A program made the translations under genes and the position numbers. The notes under the pieces were generated by a model that saw nothing but the letters and a program-made list of their open reading frames with translations, did not search any database and was not told the DNA's origin. A stretch of DNA of 64,000 nucleotides from positions 218,488 through 282,487 of the forward strand of contig NZ_WQHX01000007.1 of assembly GCF_013035425.1 (NCBI RefSeq). Reading direction: 5' to 3'. The DNA comes from Ruegeria arenilitoris. Its GTDB lineage: Bacteria > Pseudomonadota > Alphaproteobacteria > Rhodobacterales > Rhodobacteraceae. Of the stretch, positions 37,724 to 46,276 are shown piece by piece (within the stretch, counting starts at the first letter, position 1; the number at the start of each line of letters is the position of its first letter).

Positions 37724-38932
37724 TCAAACTCGTTTAAGCGCAAGAACCGCGTTTAGGCCACCAAACGCGAACGCATTGCTAAGCGCCACGTCAACACTTG
37801 CTTCTCTCGCCTCATTCGGCACCACGTCCAGAGCGCATTCTGGGTCCGGTTCCTCATATCCGATAGTGGGCGCAATAACACCATCACGCACAGCCATGAT
37901 ACACGCCAACAGCTCGACTGCTCCAGTTCCACCGATCAAATGACCATGCATAGATTTGGTCGAAGAGATCATTAGTTCATCCGCGTGCTGACCAAAGACA
38001 TCGGCAACTGCCGAACACTCGGTTTTATCGTTCGCAGCGGTTCCTGTTCCATGTGCGTTTATGTAGCCAACATCACTAGCGTTCAGACGTGCATCTGACA
38101 AAGCGCCTGCCATAGCGCGCGAGGCGCCTTGTTTGCTGGGCATCACGATGTCGGATGCGTCCGAGGACATGGCAAAACCAACGACTTCGCAAAGAATATC
38201 AGCACCTCTAGCACGGGCATGTTCGAATTCTTCAAACACGAAAATACCCGCACCTTCGCCTTGCACCATGCCATTCCGGTTTGCGCTGAAAGGGCGACAT
38301 GCATCCTTGGACATAACACGCAGGCCTTCCCAGGCTTTAACCCCGCCAAAGCATAGCATCGATTCAGATCCACCAGTGACCATTGTTGGTGCGGCACCAC
38401 TGCGAACCATTTGAAATGCCATCGCCATCGCATGATTCGAAGATGCGCAAGCTGTCGAAACGGTGAAACTTGGCCCTTTTAGGTTATACTCCATTGAGAC
38501 ATGGCTGGCTGCGGCGTTGTTCATTAACTTTGGAACGACAAAAGGATGCACCCTGTTTTTTCCGTCCTCATAGACCGACCGATAGTTGTCGTCCCAAGTG
38601 GATACACCGCCGCCAGCAGTTCCCAGAACGACTCCGGATCGAGCTGCAAGTTCACCATGGAAAACGAGCCCGGATTGTTCGATAGCCTCTTTGGTTGCCG
38701 TCAAGGTAAACTGCGTAAAGCGATCATACAGCGTCATCTGCTGCCGATTGAACCGACCTTCGGCCCCAAAACCGCGAACTTGGCCACCGATTTTTATGGC
38801 CAGCCTTTCCACATCGCGAAATTCAAGCTCTGAAATACCACACCGACCTTCGCGCATTGCTTCGAGTGTATCGGGAACCGTGTGGCCCAGCGAGTTGATG
38901 GTACCAGCACCCGTGATGACAACGCGTTTCAT
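37724..38932 (-). CDS. Beta-ketoacyl-[acyl-carrier-protein] synthase (FabF-like)
   Basis: Condensing enzyme of 402 aa from the ATG at 38932 ('MKRVVITGAGTINSLGHTV'); a longer frame reaching back to 39070 would run into the acp gene. The Cys-His-His triad is visible: Cys in 'VSTACASSNHAMA', His in 'NAHGTGTAANDKTE', and His in 'STKSMHGHLIGGTGAVE'. It is encoded just after a dedicated acyl carrier protein and an lpxD paralogue, so it probably extends a special acyl chain (for example for lipid A) rather than performing bulk fatty-acid synthesis. Confidence 0.92.
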   Translation of the reverse strand: MKRVVITGAGTINSLGHTVPDTLEAMREGRCGISELEFRDVERLAIKIGGQVRGFGAEGRFNRQQMTLYDRFTQFTLTATKEAIEQSGLVFHGELAARSGVVLGTAGGGVSTWDDNYRSVYEDGKNRVHPFVVPKLMNNAAASHVSMEYNLKGPSFTVSTACASSNHAMAMAFQMVRSGAAPTMVTGGSESMLCFGGVKAWEGLRVMSKDACRPFSANRNGMVQGEGAGIFVFEEFEHARARGADILCEVVGFAMSSDASDIVMPSKQGASRAMAGALSDARLNASDVGYINAHGTGTAANDKTECSAVADVFGQHADELMISSTKSMHGHLIGGTGAVELLACIMAVRDGVIAPTIGYEEPDPECALDVVPNEAREASVDVALSNAFAFGGLNAVLALKRV

Positions 38933-38939
38933 GCGAGTG

Positions 38940-39197
38940 TCAGACCTTTTCCGACACGAGTTTTTCAATTCCCGCGATAATGGCGGAAACATTCGAGATA
39001 TCGAAGTCGCCGGCAGTTGGCTCATTTGCGTTGAATGGCACGGTGATATCGAATTCTTCCTCGATTGCAAAAATGCTTTCGACCAAACCCAGGCTGTCGA
39101 TACCTAAATCTTCTAACGTGCTGTCGGGTGTTACATCGGATGGCTCCAGAACGGCCTGCTCTGCAATTATTGCTATGACGCGGTCGCTGATGCTCAT
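38940..39197 (-). CDS. Acyl carrier protein
   Basis: An 85-aa acyl carrier protein with the phosphopantetheine attachment Ser in 'LGIDSLGLVESIFAIEEEF' (about Ser35). It diverges from the housekeeping AcpP pattern (DSLDTVEL), in keeping with a specialised ACP. Seven bp separate it from the downstream KAS gene, and 47 bp from lpxD upstream, forming an lpxD-acp-KAS cassette. Confidence 0.93.
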   Translation of the reverse strand: MSISDRVIAIIAEQAVLEPSDVTPDSTLEDLGIDSLGLVESIFAIEEEFDITVPFNANEPTAGDFDISNVSAIIAGIEKLVSEKV

Positions 39198-39244
39198 GTC
39201 GTTCCCCTGATTATCGCGTTGGGGATGATTTAATCACTTGGAGG

Positions 39245-40321
39245 CTATTTGAAAACAGCCTTTTTGATAGCCGCAACGTCCCGTGCCAACCGCGGCAAAC
39301 GCCGCTGCGCTTTGTAGATCTCAGTATGAGTTTCCATTTTTACAGCCGGATAACCCATAACAACACGACCAGCAGGCACGTTTGACAATATTTTTGAGCT
39401 TCCGCCAGCAATCACACCATCGCCAATAAATACATTGTCCGAAATACCACTCTGCCCACCAATAACCACATTGTTTCCCATTACGACCGAGCCAGAAAGT
39501 CCCGACTGGCCACACAGCAAACAGTCATTTCCGATCTGCGAATTATGGCCGATATGAACGAGGTTATCCAATTTCGAACCTGTGCCAATAACCGTGTTAC
39601 GGACCGTTCCGTTATCAATAGTGCAGTTTGCACCAACTTCGACATCATCGCCGATTTCAACTGCGCCTAATGAATGGATTCGCAGCCAGCTCTGGGCCTT
39701 GGCGTCACCCTGATCACCCAGTGTTTTACGCGCGATTTCAACACCTGAAACCTCAGGTGTTACAAAGCTGAAACCGTCACCTCCGATGCGTGCACCGGGC
39801 TGCGCTATGAACCTATCCCCGATTTGCGACCTTGCTCCGACGCTGACCATTTCACGAAGATACGCGCCCTGACCGATCGAGGCATCCATACCGATTACGC
39901 AATGCGGTCCAATTACGGAACCCATGCCAATTTTTGCCCGTGCTCCGATAACGGACAAAGGACCAATTGAAACACCGTCTTCTATTTCGGCTGTTGGATC
40001 AATCACTGCAGAGGGGTGAATGCCTTCCGCGACGCCCTGGCCGCGGTCAAGCATAGCTGTGATACCGGCCATTGCCATGCGAGGACGTTTTACAAAGAGC
40101 GCTGCATCCAAGCCAAACCCGCGCCAATCCGCTCCTTCCCACAGCACCGCCGCACGCGCGGTGCCCGCATTCAAATCCTCGGCATATTTCGGGGCCATTG
40201 CCATCGCAAGGTCGGTCGGCCCTGCATCCTTTGGTTCGGCGGCGCGCAGAATTGTAAGATCAGTCTGACCCTCGGCTTCGACGCCAAGCGACTGAGCGAT
40301 TTGTTGAATGGTGTACTGCAT
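39245..40321 (-). CDS. lpxD: UDP-3-O-(3-hydroxyacyl)glucosamine N-acyltransferase (LpxD)
   Basis: LpxD-type acyltransferase of lipid A synthesis, 358 aa: N-terminal uridine-binding-like domain (1-100), then hexapeptide-repeat left-handed beta helix ('IGPLSVIGARAKIGMGSVIG'), with the catalytic-type His in 'NLVHIGHNSQIGNDCLLCGQ'. Its neighbours are acp and KAS rather than the usual bamA-fabZ-lpxA, so it could be a second, specialised copy; whether a canonical lpxD exists elsewhere cannot be seen here. Confidence 0.92.
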   Translation of the reverse strand: MQYTIQQIAQSLGVEAEGQTDLTILRAAEPKDAGPTDLAMAMAPKYAEDLNAGTARAAVLWEGADWRGFGLDAALFVKRPRMAMAGITAMLDRGQGVAEGIHPSAVIDPTAEIEDGVSIGPLSVIGARAKIGMGSVIGPHCVIGMDASIGQGAYLREMVSVGARSQIGDRFIAQPGARIGGDGFSFVTPEVSGVEIARKTLGDQGDAKAQSWLRIHSLGAVEIGDDVEVGANCTIDNGTVRNTVIGTGSKLDNLVHIGHNSQIGNDCLLCGQSGLSGSVVMGNNVVIGGQSGISDNVFIGDGVIAGGSSKILSNVPAGRVVMGYPAVKMETHTEIYKAQRRLPRLARDVAAIKKAVFK

Positions 40322-40355
40322 GGCGGGCTTCCTTATTCCAGGATTTGCCCTGTGA

Positions 40356-41957
40356 TTAACCCTGAACGTCTGGCAGGACCACCCCTGCTTTCTGCAACGC
40401 GTCCCAGATTTTCTGATCCCGGTTGTAAACGTCGCGACGATACTGAACTTCGCCCCTAGGTCCGATATAGGCCGTGCGGTAAATCAAGTGCACCGGAACT
40501 GGTTGCTCCAGCTCGACCTTGGTTTCCTTGCCCGTATTCAGGACACCGTGGAAAAAGGCCTTTGGATCCTCTTCCTGACGGGCCAACAGAGTGTAAGCAA
40601 ACTCGAAAGGATCGGCCAGTCGAATGCACCCATGTGAGAAAGCTCGAACCTCGCGCGCGAACAAACTTTTCTGAGGTGTATCATGCAGATAGATGTTGTG
40701 TTTATTTGGGAACATGAACTTTACAAGACCCAGAGCGTTGCTTTGACTAGGTGGTTGGCGCATTGAAAAGGGAAAATTGCGCGCGGTGAACTGAGTAAAG
40801 TCGACAGCCTCACGATTAACCCGGCGCCCGCTGCGATCTGTTATCTGAATATGGCCCACCGCATTTGGGTTCGCACGCAGTTTGGGCAGATACTCCTTAG
40901 TTATGATTGAGCGTGGAACGTACCAACTGGGATTGATAACCATATGTTCCATTTGGTCTGAAAACTCGGGGCTGCGGCGATCGTGTGTGTTCTTTCCAAT
41001 AACAGCTCGGGTTTCAAAGGTCACGCGACCATCGTCGACGATCTTGGCTGAGAAATCTGCTTGATTGACCAAAATGTGCCGCTCACCACGCTTTTCCGGC
41101 AGCCAACGCTCGCGCTCAAGCGCGACCAAAACGGCCTTAAGGCGGTCCGAAACTGGTCTGTTTAGCTCTGCGATTGTTCCTTGGCCGGCGACCCCATCGG
41201 CTTCCAGCCCATGCGCTGTTTGAAATGCCTGAACAGCTGCGACAAGCGCATCATCAAACGTGGGGCTGGCGGTCGGCTTTAGGTAACCCATTGCGACAAG
41301 CCTGTTGCGCAACCTGACAACGTCAGTTCCTGAGTCCCCGCGTTCCAGCTTGGTATCTGGTACTTTCTGCCCCCATCCGCCTTGGGCAATAAGGTTTTCC
41401 AGCAGCATCTTCTGCTTCATCAATGCCCGATATTGAGGCGACTGTGGTGCAACTTGATGGATGTATGTATCCCCACCATGGTCTAACAGCGCCTGAAGAT
41501 GTTCCTGTGACGAAAGGCGGTCCACCTCTCGCACCAAACCGCCATCAATTTGTTCGGGATTAACGGTTCCAGAATGCATGTCTTTGGCATATTTCACAAA
41601 AATGCTGCTCAACTCTGCCTCGACCGCCCCGAGATCGCGGGTGGTTTTGGCAGTTTCCATCTTGGCAACTAAACCCTGCGGATCGTATCGCCCATCGGGT
41701 AATCCATGCTGATCTGTATTCAACAAAGCCCGCACCAGAGTGGCGCGACGAACCGCGTGCTCAACGTGGTTTCCAACCCAAACGGGCTCATACCCGTTTT
41801 GGCGATAAAATGCCGCAAGGGCCGGATCCGAAGCCGTGTTTTCCGCCAAAGCCATCTGAAACGCGGTGTTGTCCGTGTCACCGGTGGCGACGGACCCTGA
41901 GATCGCAATGCATGCCGCAAGTAAAAATTTGGCAGTAGAACGTAGAACCGATTGCAT
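40356..41957 (-). CDS. Murein L,D-transpeptidase (YcbB/LdtD-like)
   Basis: Periplasmic peptidoglycan crosslinking enzyme of 533 aa. Signal sequence 'STAKFLLAACIAISGSVATG', a scaffold domain, a peptidoglycan-binding-type module ('DVVRLRNRLVAMGYLKPTA', about 215-280) and a YkuD catalytic domain with the active Cys in 'FSHGCIRLADPFEFA' and preceding 'YLHDTP'. I use the ATG at 41957 over an in-frame TTG at 41978. It would form 3-3 crosslinks. It is divergent from the DUF882 peptidase-like gene, also a cell-wall protein. Confidence 0.92.
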   Translation of the reverse strand: MQSVLRSTAKFLLAACIAISGSVATGDTDNTAFQMALAENTASDPALAAFYRQNGYEPVWVGNHVEHAVRRATLVRALLNTDQHGLPDGRYDPQGLVAKMETAKTTRDLGAVEAELSSIFVKYAKDMHSGTVNPEQIDGGLVREVDRLSSQEHLQALLDHGGDTYIHQVAPQSPQYRALMKQKMLLENLIAQGGWGQKVPDTKLERGDSGTDVVRLRNRLVAMGYLKPTASPTFDDALVAAVQAFQTAHGLEADGVAGQGTIAELNRPVSDRLKAVLVALERERWLPEKRGERHILVNQADFSAKIVDDGRVTFETRAVIGKNTHDRRSPEFSDQMEHMVINPSWYVPRSIITKEYLPKLRANPNAVGHIQITDRSGRRVNREAVDFTQFTARNFPFSMRQPPSQSNALGLVKFMFPNKHNIYLHDTPQKSLFAREVRAFSHGCIRLADPFEFAYTLLARQEEDPKAFFHGVLNTGKETKVELEQPVPVHLIYRTAYIGPRGEVQYRRDVYNRDQKIWDALQKAGVVLPDVQG

Positions 41958-42305
41958 AGATTGGCCTTGGTTTTTCAATAACTTGAAGGCACTCTAGAAA
42001 GCGCCCAAACCTGATACTGTTTGTTTGCTTCGAGGATGTCTATTCACAAATATATCATCGAGCCGCATCTTTGGAAAATTGATGCGTGTTTGCATCTGGT
42101 CGACTGATCCTGCCGGAAATATCGGCAAGCCTGTGTCAATTGCGCAAAAATTTGCCGAAAATTCCCCTTGGATTTCGACTAAGCGAAAGACTGCTTGGCT
42201 CACGATTCTGGCTGTGTCATAAAATCCGCGTCTGGGATGGGAAAAAATTAAGATCGCGCGCGTAACATCGTGTGCAGGCAGGAACAGTACGGGACGAAAC
42301 TAGAA

Positions 42306-42875
42306 ATGAGCAAGAGCAGTACATCGGGACTAACCCGGCGTGCCCTATTGGGTGCATTTGCCGCTACAGCCGTTGTCGCGGCACCATCCTACTCAAAAGC
42401 AGCTGGTTTTCTTCGCGGCGGTGGCGACATCCGCAGGATTCGGATGTATTCCGGTCGCACGGGCGAACGTATCGACATGGTCTATTGGGTCGATGGTAAG
42501 TACATTAAGGACGCCGTGAAAGAAGTTAACCACTTCATGCGCGATTGGCGCAATGATCAGGTTAAAGATATGGACCTGCGCACCATCGACATCATGGCTG
42601 CATCGCATAACTTGCTGGATGCAAGTGAGCCTTACATGCTGTTGTCTGGCTACCGTTCGCCTAAAACGAACGCAATGCTTCGTTCACGGTCGCGCGGCGT
42701 CGCGCGGAACTCATTGCATGTGAAGGGTCAGGCCGCTGATCTAAGGCTGTCATCCCGTTCGGTTTCTCAAATGGCCAAAGCGGCGATGTCCTGTCGTGCA
42801 GGCGGCGTCGGCCAATACTATCGATCAAACTTTGTACATATGGATTGCGGTGACATTCGTACTTGGCGCGGCTGA
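42306..42875 (+). CDS. DUF882 (YcbK-like, M15 family) protein with Tat-like signal
   Basis: A 189-aa exported protein. The N-terminus 'SGLTRRALLGAFAATAVVAA' has a twin-arginine and hydrophobic stretch, suggesting Tat export. The DUF882/peptidase M15 zinc-site pattern is visible as 'LSGYRSPKTNAML', 'SLHVKGQAADLRL' and a C-terminal 'NFVHMDCGDIRTWRG'. Relatives are thought to be murein carboxypeptidases. The pairing with a divergent L,D-transpeptidase fits E. coli, where ycbK follows ycbB. A GTG at 42270 is an alternative start. Confidence 0.88.
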   Translation: MSKSSTSGLTRRALLGAFAATAVVAAPSYSKAAGFLRGGGDIRRIRMYSGRTGERIDMVYWVDGKYIKDAVKEVNHFMRDWRNDQVKDMDLRTIDIMAASHNLLDASEPYMLLSGYRSPKTNAMLRSRSRGVARNSLHVKGQAADLRLSSRSVSQMAKAAMSCRAGGVGQYYRSNFVHMDCGDIRTWRG

Positions 42876-43228
42876 GCAAGCGATCTGATACTCGCGCTAC
42901 TTTAAGCAAACTCAGTACTGTGCGATTGAGTTGGGCGTATTCGCACCAATTTTCTTGCGAATCTCACTGATCTCAGTTCTGAAACGTACCCCCAAGACTT
43001 TTCGCCGCGCAAAAAAATTAGGCTGCGCTATTCGGTCCCGCTCCAATGTTTTACGTGCATTTCCGAAAAATCGACCAGTCAGTCACAATGAAATGGCGCA
43101 CCTGAGAAGCGCCATCAAGCTTTCCGATAAGTTCCAGTAAGTTCCTTTTTCTAAAATAGAATCAATTAATTATTGACACATGTAATCCGCTAAGGCTTGT
43201 TGCTTTCCGATAAATTCCCACTCTTTGT
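42876..43228. other. Gene-free interval before the integrase
   Basis: No credible gene or tRNA was found in these 350 bp. The stretch holds the direct repeats noted separately, and it is the likely left boundary of the integrated element. A 69-aa ORF at 42931-43140 shows no recognisable features. Confidence 0.5.
43120..43218. repeat. Direct repeats upstream of the integrase
   Basis: CTTTCCGATAAGTTCC (43120-43135) and CTTTCCGATAAATTCC (43203-43218) are 15/16 identical and 83 bp apart; AAGTTCC recurs at 43138-43144, and inverted (GGAACTT) at 43242-43248. Clustered short repeats beside a tyrosine integrase resemble integrase/excisionase arm sites or a duplicated attachment core. Function is inferred. 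Confidence 0.5.
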
Positions 43229-44452
43229 ATGGGAATAATCGTGGGAACTTTTATGGTAGCGTTAAAATCATCCAAACCGTCGAGCCTTTCTGCCGCTTTC
43301 GTTAATTCGATCAAAGAGCCGGGCAAGTATTACGACGGCAAAGGTACGGGCCTATTTTTATGGGTGAAACCTGATGGTGGCCGCTTCTGGGTGCAGCGCG
43401 TGACCATCCGCGGCAAGCGGCACGATCTTGGATTGGGCAGCTCGCCGGTAGTTAGCCTTTCGAATGCACGCGACCAAGCATTGGAAAACAAGCGGGTTAT
43501 CAGAAACGGTGGAGACCCCATTGCAAACAAACGAAGCGCAAAGTCGGTATTGACGTTTGCTGAAGCGGCTCGAGAAACACATCAAGAACTTTCTCCAACT
43601 TGGAAGAACCCGAAAGATCGTGCTGCGTTTTTAAAAACCTTGGAGACCTACATTTTCCCTCGTGTCGGCAACAAGCCAATACACGAAGTAACCAGCGCGG
43701 ACATCCGACAAGCTATTTTGGCTGTTCGAAACAAAGCTCCTAGTGTCGCGAAGAAACTTATCTTCAGGGTCTCTTTTGTTTTCAAGTGGGGCATCGCAGA
43801 GGGATTATGTTCGCAAAACCCAGCGACGGCCGAAGCATTGGCCTTACCGCGCGATACCCGGAAATCGGTGCCACGGAAGTCATTGCACTATTCGAAAGTG
43901 GCAGAATGCGTTGAGACCATCCACGCATCGGAAGCATGGCAGTCCACGAAGCTGGCACTGGAGTTCCTGATACTGACCGCCAGTAGGTCCGCCGAAGTTC
44001 GATTGGCGCAGTGGGGAGAAATCGAATTACCGGGCGGCGACACGGCGACATGTGCGACATGGACAGTCCCTGCGGAACGGGCGAAACAGAAGCGGCCCCA
44101 CCGCGTTCCATTAACCACACGCGCGGTTGAAATCCTGCGCGCAGCCAAAACGCTGGATAATGGCAGCGGATTTATCTTCCCTAGCATTCGTGGACGCACA
44201 CTGTCGGACATGACGCTTTCAAAACTGGTTAAAGAACTTGGCTATGACGCTGACGTACACGGGTTCCGAACATCATTTCGTACTTGGGTACAGGAACAAA
44301 CGGAGTATCCGCGAGAGGTGGCGGAAGCTGCATTGGGTCATAAACTCGGGGATGCAGCTGAACAGGCTTACGCCAGATCAGACTACTATGAAAAGCGCCG
44401 TCAAATGATGGAGGACTGGGCGAATTACCTCAGTACAGAAACTCAACCGTAG
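43229..44452 (+). CDS. Tyrosine recombinase / P4-type integrase
   Basis: Site-specific integrase of 407 aa. The N-terminal DUF4102-like arm-binding region reads 'YYDGKGTGLFLWVKPDGGRF' and 'LGLGSSPVVSLSNARDQALE'; the catalytic domain has Arg in 'TASRSAEVRLAQW', the HxxR box in 'VHGFRTSFRTW', 'ALGHKLGDAAEQAYARSDYY' with the nucleophilic Tyr. No ribosome binding site is evident before the ATG at 43229; the ATG at 43253 is an alternative. First gene of the element, next to short direct repeats. Confidence 0.93.
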   Translation: MGIIVGTFMVALKSSKPSSLSAAFVNSIKEPGKYYDGKGTGLFLWVKPDGGRFWVQRVTIRGKRHDLGLGSSPVVSLSNARDQALENKRVIRNGGDPIANKRSAKSVLTFAEAARETHQELSPTWKNPKDRAAFLKTLETYIFPRVGNKPIHEVTSADIRQAILAVRNKAPSVAKKLIFRVSFVFKWGIAEGLCSQNPATAEALALPRDTRKSVPRKSLHYSKVAECVETIHASEAWQSTKLALEFLILTASRSAEVRLAQWGEIELPGGDTATCATWTVPAERAKQKRPHRVPLTTRAVEILRAAKTLDNGSGFIFPSIRGRTLSDMTLSKLVKELGYDADVHGFRTSFRTWVQEQTEYPREVAEAALGHKLGDAAEQAYARSDYYEKRRQMMEDWANYLSTETQP

Positions 44453-44477
44453 GCAATGTTGAAAGGGCTAGATTGAC

Positions 44478-45098
44478 ATGATTGTGCCAAAACGCTGGAT
44501 TAGGCTCTCCGAAATCCACCAACGTATTTCAACAAGCCTCCTCGAAAACGAAGACAAGAAAACACCTACCCAAAATCTAGAGGTTAAAGCAAATGAGTTG
44601 TGCTGGAACTTTTGCGAAAGTTCCAAAAAGGTATTTCTGCATAGGTCCGGCGACAAGGTAGATGAGATGACCAAAAACTATGTGGAGCCTCCCAAGGCCG
44701 GGACGCATCTTCGCGCCAACGAACTTGTAGACCTCGCCGTCGGAGTTCCAGGCAGCGGTACGAAAAAATACGTTGCTATCGGTGGAGGTCCAAAAATCTA
44801 CAACATATCCGGGCCCTATATCGGAAGTCCTATACTTTTTGAGCGAAAAGAGTTTGAGAAGTTCTTTCTCAAAATTTTTGGGGACGCTACCGGTTCTTCA
44901 GGACTTTCCCTAATCGGCGTCAAAAACGCGCTTCTACAGAAGCACAAGGCAGGCACGTACAAAAACAAAGAAGAAGAATGGGACCATTACAACGGGTTGG
45001 TCCCTAAAAGCATTTTTAATAAAGCCTTCAAAGCCGCAAAACAAGAAGACCCAAGCTTTGGAAAAGTCGGTAAACCGCCCGCCAAAAACAAAAAATAA
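44478..45098 (+). CDS. Hypothetical protein of the integrative element
   Basis: A 206-aa hydrophilic protein rich in Lys with a basic tail ('KVGKPPAKNKK'). It has no signal peptide or membrane segment and no motif that I recognise. Near residue 42 the DNA forms a 20-bp inverted repeat, described separately. The gene follows the integrase after 25 bp and probably shares its transcript; elements of this kind often encode a protein of unknown role at this place. Confidence 0.65.
   Translation: MIVPKRWIRLSEIHQRISTSLLENEDKKTPTQNLEVKANELCWNFCESSKKVFLHRSGDKVDEMTKNYVEPPKAGTHLRANELVDLAVGVPGSGTKKYVAIGGGPKIYNISGPYIGSPILFERKEFEKFFLKIFGDATGSSGLSLIGVKNALLQKHKAGTYKNKEEEWDHYNGLVPKSIFNKAFKAAKQEDPSFGKVGKPPAKNKK
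44605..44624. repeat. Inverted repeat inside the unknown gene
   Basis: GGAACTTTTGCGAAAGTTCC has 8-bp perfect arms around TGCG. Its half-site (AAGTTCC) is the same as the short repeats flanking the integrase start, hinting at a shared DNA-binding protein. Confidence 0.5.
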
Positions 45099-45203
45099 TT
45101 CCGAACGTTTAATCAGAACGGTTTTGTCCCGATCGGTTTTGTTTGCCCTCGATCTGCTCGGTTAGCTTCCAGAGCATGACTAAACAATCCAAGAGGGCAT
45201 GTA

Positions 45204-45404
45204 ATGCAAAACAAAATACTAAGACGAAACGAAGTGGAGAAGCTCACCGGTCTTTCTCGATCAACTATCTATGCTATGATGAAAAGCGGCGAATTCCCTC
45301 GCCCAATCCGGCTGTCGGCCCGCGCGGTCGGATGGATGGCTTCCGACATAGATGCCTGGCTTCAAAATCGGCTTGAGCAAACTGCGCGGAGGACGATCCT
45401 ATGA
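45204..45404 (+). CDS. AlpA-family helix-turn-helix regulator
   Basis: A 66-aa MerR-like helix-turn-helix protein of the AlpA (phage P4-type Vis/excisionase) family. It shows 'LRRNEVEKLTGLSRSTIYAM' and 'GEFPRPIRLSARAVGWMASD', with the characteristic 'W..SDI..W' end. Such proteins act as excisionases or activators of the integrase. Its stop overlaps the next gene start by 4 bp (ATGA). Confidence 0.9.
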   Translation: MQNKILRRNEVEKLTGLSRSTIYAMMKSGEFPRPIRLSARAVGWMASDIDAWLQNRLEQTARRTIL

Positions 45405-46276
45405 CTGACGCGCGTAAAACTACGGAAGATTTGGGTGGCAAATGGTACGGCCACTATGGTCTTTGCCATTGCCCCGCACACGCTAACACCGACACACCTG
45501 CGCTCACTGTCACTAACGCCGACGACGGCAAATTCCTCGCGCATTGCCACGCAGGATGCTCATTCGAAGAGGTCATGGCAGGCCTTGGTGAACGAGGGCT
45601 CTTCAATGGTCATTCAGACAGCTCAATAAAAAATTGCGATACCGGCAATAAGTCAGTGAACTTAAGTTCACTAGATTACCGGCAGAAGCGCGCTCGAAAC
45701 CTTTGGAACAGTGCATATGATCTCAAAGGAACACCAGCAGAGCAATATTTGCTATCGCGGTGCATTGAATGCCACGACATACACAACCTTCGATATGCGC
45801 CAATTTGCGAACATCTATCAGGGGAGTTGCTCGCTGCACTAGTTGCTCGAATTGAAGGCAGCGAAGGATCGGCAGTTCATCTCACATATATCGACGAGAT
45901 GGGCGAGAAAGCAGATGTGGAGCCACAAAAAGTCATGCTGGGCCCCACCAAAGGCGGAGCTGTTCGTCTTATGAAAGGCGAAGATGGCCTCATAGTCGCC
46001 GAGGGCATTGAGACCTGCCTGTCGATTCAATCAGGTATCTCGCCTCCTCCGTTCAGTGTATGGGCGGCGCTTTCAGCGTCAAACATGCGGTCTCTTATCC
46101 TACCACCCAGTCCATCCAAGCTAATCATAGCGCCTGACGGTGATACTACCGGGCGGCAAGCTGCGCATGAGCTGGCTGTACGTGCACATGCATTGGGCTG
46201 GCAAGTTTTGGTCACCAACACTCCCGATGGCATGGACTGGAACGACGTACTTCAGGAGGGCAAATCATGGTCGTAA
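45401..46276 (+). CDS. Toprim-domain primase-like protein with zinc finger
   Basis: A 291-aa protein with an N-terminal zinc-ribbon like that of DnaG/P4 primases ('CHCPAH' at about 22, 'CHAGCS' at about 49) and a C-terminal Toprim domain ('GLIVAEGIETCLSIQ', 'LIIAPDGDTTGRQAAHE'). Proteins of this kind prime or load replication of satellite phages and integrative elements. It is translationally coupled with AlpA upstream and overlaps the DUF3987 gene by 10 bp. The DNA around 45655-45672 is a palindrome, in the linker between the two domains. Confidence 0.85.
   Translation: MTDARKTTEDLGGKWYGHYGLCHCPAHANTDTPALTVTNADDGKFLAHCHAGCSFEEVMAGLGERGLFNGHSDSSIKNCDTGNKSVNLSSLDYRQKRARNLWNSAYDLKGTPAEQYLLSRCIECHDIHNLRYAPICEHLSGELLAALVARIEGSEGSAVHLTYIDEMGEKADVEPQKVMLGPTKGGAVRLMKGEDGLIVAEGIETCLSIQSGISPPPFSVWAALSASNMRSLILPPSPSKLIIAPDGDTTGRQAAHELAVRAHALGWQVLVTNTPDGMDWNDVLQEGKSWS
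45655..45672. repeat. 18-bp palindrome, copy 1
   Basis: AGTGAACTTAAGTTCACT is a perfect palindrome inside the Toprim gene, coding for part of the linker. A second copy differing at one centre base lies at 48182-48199. Repetition within one small element suggests a protein-binding operator or replication site. Confidence 0.6.

Noticed and set aside
42876..43228. tRNA or tmRNA as integration site of the element
   Set aside because: I could not fold a tRNA or find tmRNA sequences on either strand near the integrase.
45099..45203. Terminator between the unknown gene and AlpA
   Set aside because: Only weak, short inverted repeats (CGAACG/CGGTTTTG-like) are seen, with no stable stem.
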